The position numbers and the translations under genes are program-made. Under the pieces are notes generated by a model. The model worked only from the letters and a program-made list of their open reading frames with translations. It made no database searches and was not told where the DNA came from. A stretch of 9,664 bases of DNA. It comes from an uncultured Caulobacteraceae bacterium (GTDB lineage Bacteria; Pseudomonadota; Alphaproteobacteria; Caulobacterales; Caulobacteraceae). Shown here piece after piece: positions 6,495-9,664 of the stretch. The stretch spans positions 1 to 9,664 of the forward strand of contig CAISGS010000340.1 in NCBI GenBank assembly GCA_903884915.1, read 5' to 3'. Position 1 is the first letter of the stretch. Each line of letters begins with the position of its first letter.

Positions 6495-7577
6495 ATGACC
6501 AGCTTTATTCAGGCCGGCATGCCTGCCTTGCGAACCCCATCTCTGGTCCAGCTTGACGAGCGTGCCCGCGACATCTTTCGAATGGTCGTTGAGACCTATC
6601 TGGAAACCGGCGAGCCCGTAGGGTCTCGGACCGTGTCCAAAGGCGGCGTGCACCTGTCTCCCGCCTCAATCCGCAATACGATGCAGGATTTAACGCAGCT
6701 TGGCCTGTTGGGCGCGCCCCATTCCAGCGCGGGCCGCTTGCCGACCCATGCGGGTCTGCGCCTCTTTATCGACGGCCTGCTCGAAATTGGCGATCTGAGC
6801 GAGGCCGAGCGGCGCGAAATTGATGCCGGAATGCTGGGCCTCAATGGCGGAGTTGAAGGCGCGTTAGATGCCGCCACCGCCATGCTCTCAGCCTTGGCGG
6901 GTGGGGCTGGCGTGGTTGTTACTCCCGTGCGTGAAGCCGGGGTCAAACATGTGGAGTTCATATCGCTCGGCGTCGATCAGGCCTTGGCGGTGATGGTGTT
7001 TGAAGATGGCACGGTCGAGAACCGCCTGATGCATCGCCGCGCCGGGGTCACCCCCTCATCACTGCAAGAGGCCTCCAACTTTCTCAATAGCCGCCTGATG
7101 GGCCGCACCCTTCTGGAAACCCGCAGTGAGATGCGCGGCGAACTGGACCGGGCCAAGAGTGAACTGAATGAGGCGGCGGCGCGTTTGGTCGAGGATGGAC
7201 TTGCGGCCTGGAGCGGCGGCGAAGATGCCAACCGCGCCCTGATCGTCAGGGGCCGCGCCAAGCTCTTGGGCCAAGGTCCGGCGCTCGATGATTTGGAACG
7301 GGTCCGCATGCTGTTCGACGACCTCGAACAGAAAGAACAGCTCATCGGCCTCTTGGATGATGTGAAGGCGGCGCAGGGCGTCAGCATCTTCATTGGCGCA
7401 GAAACACGATTGTTTTCACTTTCGGGTTCCGCTGTGATCGCGGCTCCCTATATGTCGGGCCGACAGAAGGTGGTTGGAGCGATCGGTGTGATCGGTCCAA
7501 CGCGATTAAATTACGCTCGGGTCATTCCCTTGGTGGACTATACCGCCAAGATGATCGGGCGATTGCTGGATAGGTAA
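6495..7577 (+). CDS. hrcA: Heat-inducible transcription repressor HrcA
   Basis: Represses class-I heat-shock operons (typically groESL) by binding CIRCE elements, with its activity controlled by GroEL. Seen from the ATG at 6495, the protein has 360 residues. The N-terminal winged helix shows LDERARDIF at 20-28, GEPVGSRT at 39-46, SPASIRNTM at 55-63 and a [19 protein letters not shown] stretch to about 89. The C-terminal GAF-like domain contains the [19 protein letters not shown] and [22 protein letters not shown] stretches. A TTG at 6489 extends it by two codons and ATG at 6519 shortens it by eight; none has a clear ribosome site. grpE follows 10 bp after the stop, an operon arrangement typical of alphaproteobacteria. 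Confidence 0.97.
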   Translation: MTSFIQAGMPALRTPSLVQLDERARDIFRMVVETYLETGEPVGSRTVSKGGVHLSPASIRNTMQDLTQLGLLGAPHSSAGRLPTHAGLRLFIDGLLEIGDLSEAERREIDAGMLGLNGGVEGALDAATAMLSALAGGAGVVVTPVREAGVKHVEFISLGVDQALAVMVFEDGTVENRLMHRRAGVTPSSLQEASNFLNSRLMGRTLLETRSEMRGELDRAKSELNEAAARLVEDGLAAWSGGEDANRALIVRGRAKLLGQGPALDDLERVRMLFDDLEQKEQLIGLLDDVKAAQGVSIFIGAETRLFSLSGSAVIAAPYMSGRQKVVGAIGVIGPTRLNYARVIPLVDYTAKMIGRLLDR

Positions 7578-7587
7578 GGAGTGCTGC

Positions 7588-8217
7588 ATGACTGAAGAAA
7601 CCGCCCCCGCCGACGATATGGATCAGGCCACGACTGTTGATGGCCAGACCGATTCTGCGCCAGAGGGTCCATCTGTAGAGGCTTTGCAGGCCGAGATCGC
7701 TGCTCTGAAAGAGCAGATCCTGCGCTATGCCGCCGATGGGGAAAATCTTCGCCGCCGCACAGAGCGCGAGATGAATGATGCGCGCGCCTTTGCCATCCAG
7801 AAGTTTGCCAAGGACCTGTTCGGCGTGTCGGACAATCTCAGCCGCGCCCTGCAGTCCATGCCGCGTGAGGGCCTTGAAGGGGCCATCCAAAATCTCGTGC
7901 TCGGCATTGAGATGACGGAAAAGGAACTGTCGGGCGCGTTTGAGCGCAACGGCGTCAAGCGCGTCAATCCTGCGCGCGGCGACAGGTTCGATCCTCACCA
8001 GCATCAGGCCATGATGGAGCAGGACGACCCCGAGGTTAGCCCTGGCTCCGTGATCCAGGTCTTTGCGCCCGGTTATGAGCTATTTGGCCGGGTTGTGCGC
8101 CCGGCGATGGTAGTTGTGGCGTCCAAGGCTTCGGGCGCAGCCGATCCGTCGGCTGCCAACGGAGCCTATGGGCAATCTGGTGGTGAGCCCGGCGCGGCGG
8201 TCGACCGCAAGGCCTAA
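7588..8217 (+). CDS. grpE: GrpE, nucleotide-exchange factor of DnaK
   Basis: Dimeric cochaperone that releases ADP from DnaK, resetting the Hsp70 cycle. An acidic, disordered N-terminus (1-28) precedes a long coiled-coil helix (about 29-80), then the dimerisation helices (about 82-119), and the beta domain with NGVKRVNP (121-128), FDPHQHQAM (134-142) and GRVVRPAMVVVAS (167-179). A 30-residue Gly/Ala/Ser-rich tail (180-209) extends past the usual end. The total of 209 residues is near the family norm (about 200). ATG at 7588 has an AAGGAG site. It is the second gene of the hrcA operon. Its TAA overlaps the stop of the convergent hydrolase gene. Confidence 0.97.
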   Translation: MTEETAPADDMDQATTVDGQTDSAPEGPSVEALQAEIAALKEQILRYAADGENLRRRTEREMNDARAFAIQKFAKDLFGVSDNLSRALQSMPREGLEGAIQNLVLGIEMTEKELSGAFERNGVKRVNPARGDRFDPHQHQAMMEQDDPEVSPGSVIQVFAPGYELFGRVVRPAMVVVASKASGAADPSAANGAYGQSGGEPGAAVDRKA

Positions 8218-8225
8218 GGCTTAGG
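8213..8225. repeat. Palindrome across the two convergent stop codons
   Basis: CCTAAG (8213-8218), a central G, and CTTAGG (8220-8225) form a 13-nt odd palindrome covering the grpE TAA and the hydrolase TAG, followed by TTT. It is too short and AT-rich at its core to be a strong terminator, but it is the only symmetric element at this gene junction. Confidence 0.35.
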
Positions 8226-9128
8226 TTTGACGGCAGGCGGTGTTCTGGGCTTGACGCCGTTCTTGGCGAAATGGTCCAGCATCCGCTGCCAGCCATCGGT
8301 GGCTGCGGCTTGGTTGTAGGTTTCGCGATAGTCGGCATGGAACCCGTGCTGAGCTTCTGGATAGACGATCAGGTCGCTGCCCTTCTTGCGCGCGGCGACC
8401 AAAGCCGCCTTGAGGGCGTCCGTGTCGGTCTGGGGGATGCCCCTGTCCTTGCCGCCATAGAGCCCTAGTACCGGTGCGTGAAGTTGAGGCACGACATCGA
8501 TGGGCCATTGCCGATCCTCTGCGCCCAAGAACCCGCCAGCCGCAGGCTTGGACGGGCGGCCATACCAACCAACCGTGGCCTTGAACTCTTTGAACTGTGC
8601 CGAGGCCATCCACGCCACCGAACCGCCCCAGCAAAAGCCGGTCAGGGCAAAGCGCTTGTCGGCAAAGCTCTGCTGTTTGGCCCAGTCGAGGGTCGCGGCA
8701 ATGTCGCCCATGACCTGAACATTGGTCGCCGTCTCGACGATCTTCTGGATCGCCTTGAAGTCCTTCAGTGGGGCAGGATCCCCGGCGCGATGGAAAAAGG
8801 CGGGGGCGATAGCGACATAGCCGAGCTTGGCCAAGCGTCGGCAAACATCGCGGATATATTCATGCACCCCGAAAACCTCGGACACCACGATGACGACGGG
8901 ATAGCGGCCCTTGGCATCTGGCCGCGCGACATAGGCGGGCAGGGGCGATTCAGGATGGGGGAAGGTCTCTTCGCTGGTGATCAGGCCGACACTGTCGGTG
9001 ACGATCGGCTCAGCCTGCGCCGACAGGGCTGACACGGCGAAACCGGCAAAGAACAGACCGGCGATCCCGCGCCGGGACAGGTGGAAATCTTGTGGCTGCG
9101 AGCCTTCGGGGCGGGTGAGGGAAACCAT
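8214..9128 (-). CDS. Tat-exported dienelactone hydrolase family protein
   Basis: Alpha/beta hydrolase of the dienelactone hydrolase family, probably periplasmic; the substrate is unknown. A twin-arginine leader is visible: Ser18-Arg19-Arg20-Gly-Ile-Ala, a hydrophobic stretch to about 36 and an AQA cleavage site after Ala39. The catalytic set of the family is complete: Cys166 in GFCWGG, Asp228 in GGKDRG and His261 in AQHGFH, with Glu84 in SEVFG matching the conserved glutamate that activates the Cys. The length of 304 residues fits an enzyme of about 260 plus leader. The ATG at 9128 follows an AAGGA site. It ends in a short Pro/Lys-rich tail. alkB lies upstream on the same strand with a 102-bp gap. 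Ring-cleavage genes are absent nearby, so a true catabolic dienelactone role is doubtful. Confidence 0.9.
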   Translation of the reverse strand: MVSLTRPEGSQPQDFHLSRRGIAGLFFAGFAVSALSAQAEPIVTDSVGLITSEETFPHPESPLPAYVARPDAKGRYPVVIVVSEVFGVHEYIRDVCRRLAKLGYVAIAPAFFHRAGDPAPLKDFKAIQKIVETATNVQVMGDIAATLDWAKQQSFADKRFALTGFCWGGSVAWMASAQFKEFKATVGWYGRPSKPAAGGFLGAEDRQWPIDVVPQLHAPVLGLYGGKDRGIPQTDTDALKAALVAARKKGSDLIVYPEAQHGFHADYRETYNQAAATDGWQRMLDHFAKNGVKPRTPPAVKPKP

Positions 9129-9230
9129 GGGTCTATCCTTCGCAAAAGCCGTCTGTAAGGGCTGCCTATCAGGGCTGTTGGGCGGCCATCTTTTCGTGCT
9201 CGCCTAAATTGCGGCCTTATGGCCCGGCTG
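9129..9230. other. Spacer between alkB and the hydrolase gene
   Basis: These 102 bp hold the hydrolase ribosome site and presumably its promoter. A small GGCC-TTAT-GGCC symmetry near 9213-9224 is the only structure I see. It is too short for a confident terminator. No clear -35/-10 pair was found. Confidence 0.3.
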
Positions 9231-9664
9231 TCAAAGATTCACCGGCCCTGCAGCGCTCACCCTGCGAAGGGTGAGGTTGAACCGGCCACCGCCGGGCACG
9301 AGCCGCGACGATCCGGCCAGCACCCGATCAATCCCGTGAAAGGCCAAACGGTCCTCTCCGGCCAAGAGGCAAACATCGCCCGAGGCCAGCCGCACCGACC
9401 TTGTCTTGCCCCCGCGCGTGGTCCCACCAATGCGAAAGACGGCGGTGTCACCCAGTGAGACCGACAGGACCCCAAAGCCAAAATCGGCCTCATCGCGATC
9501 TTGATGCAGGCCCATGCGCGCGGACTGGCCATAGAGATTGATCAGGCACGCTTCGGGGGGCGCGGCCGGATCGACCAACTCCGACCAAAGATCGAGCAGG
9601 ACTTGCGGGATCGCGGGCCAAGGCTGGCCCGTCACCGGATGGTGGGCCTGATAGCGATAGCCCG
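9231..9664 (-). CDS. alkB: AlkB-type alkylated-DNA dioxygenase (N-terminus beyond window)
   Basis: Fe(II)/2-oxoglutarate dioxygenase that removes methyl groups from 1-methyladenine and 3-methylcytosine by oxidative demethylation. The visible 144 or so residues are the catalytic C-terminal part. They show GYRYQAHHPVTGQPWP at the window edge, aligned with the GYLY...KPWPAMP region of E. coli AlkB, then ACLINLYG, the iron-binding HQDRDE (H-x-D), the second His in FHGI, and RFNLTLRR with the 2-oxoglutarate-binding arginines. A GTG at 9635 would open a shorter frame, but the similarity continues upstream of it, so that is not the start. The gene is partial because the window ends, not because it is broken. 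Confidence 0.93.
   Translation of the reverse strand, partial: GYRYQAHHPVTGQPWPAIPQVLLDLWSELVDPAAPPEACLINLYGQSARMGLHQDRDEADFGFGVLSVSLGDTAVFRIGGTTRGGKTRSVRLASGDVCLLAGEDRLAFHGIDRVLAGSSRLVPGGGRFNLTLRRVSAAGPVNL
9256..9275 (-). other. Perfect 8-bp hairpin inside the alkB 3' end
   Basis: CTCACCCT (9256-9263) and AGGGTGAG (9268-9275) pair perfectly around a 4-nt loop, inside the codons of the NLTLRRV segment and about 25 nt before the stop. No T-run follows in the direction of transcription, so it is not a classical terminator. The codons encode a conserved motif, so the symmetry may be chance. Confidence 0.4.

Noticed and set aside
8478..9032. Plus-strand open frame of 184 codons
   Set aside because: Antisense to the hydrolase gene, whose leader and catalytic residues are intact; the frame shows no family features.
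1..9664. CRISPR array, insertion sequence, tRNA or phage genes
   Set aside because: No regularly spaced direct repeats, transposase or integrase motifs, tRNA-like cloverleaf or phage proteins were seen on either strand.

Overview
The window looks like ordinary chromosomal housekeeping DNA of an alphaproteobacterium, most likely from the Caulobacterales or a close relative. The reasons are the rdgB/hemW and rph/hrcA/grpE neighbourhood, the GC-rich coding sequence, and a heat-shock promoter that fits the alphaproteobacterial sigma-32 pattern. The order-level assignment is inference from remembered synteny and protein style, not from a search.

Layout, left to right. Positions 50-4112 (minus strand, transcribed right to left) hold rdgB, hemW, rsmI, yraN and gshB. 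The first four are tightly packed: rdgB/hemW and rsmI/yraN overlap by 4 nt, and hemW, rsmI and yraN all appear to start at TTG or GTG. Positions 4137-5636 (plus strand) hold a YibF-like glutathione S-transferase, then after a 121-bp AT-rich gap a two-gene module: a four-helix DUF2975 membrane protein and a 77-residue Cro/CI-type regulator. Positions 5633-6352 (minus) hold rph. A divergent 142-bp control region (6353-6494) separates rph from hrcA-grpE (plus, 6495-8217). Positions 8214-9128 (minus) hold a Tat-exported dienelactone-hydrolase-family enzyme. Upstream of it, an alkB gene runs off the right edge of the window.

How the genes work together. rdgB removes non-canonical purine nucleotides, hemW handles heme, rsmI modifies 16S rRNA and gshB completes glutathione synthesis. 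rph trims tRNA 3' ends. hrcA and grpE are the class-I heat-shock repressor and the DnaK nucleotide-exchange factor. AlkB repairs alkylated bases. The plus-strand block gst-DUF2975-HTH sits between rdgB and rph, which are often direct neighbours in related bacteria, so it reads as an insertion into a conserved block.

No gene-free stretch exceeds 300 bases. I see no tRNA or rRNA gene, insertion sequence, CRISPR array or phage gene. The most interesting signals are regulatory: a sigma-32-like promoter before hrcA without a CIRCE element, a nested hairpin that would occupy nearly the whole hrcA leader, operator-like repeats before the DUF2975/HTH module, and two convergent gene pairs whose stop codons overlap. 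I found no convincing wholly new system. The DUF2975/HTH pair is the least understood part.
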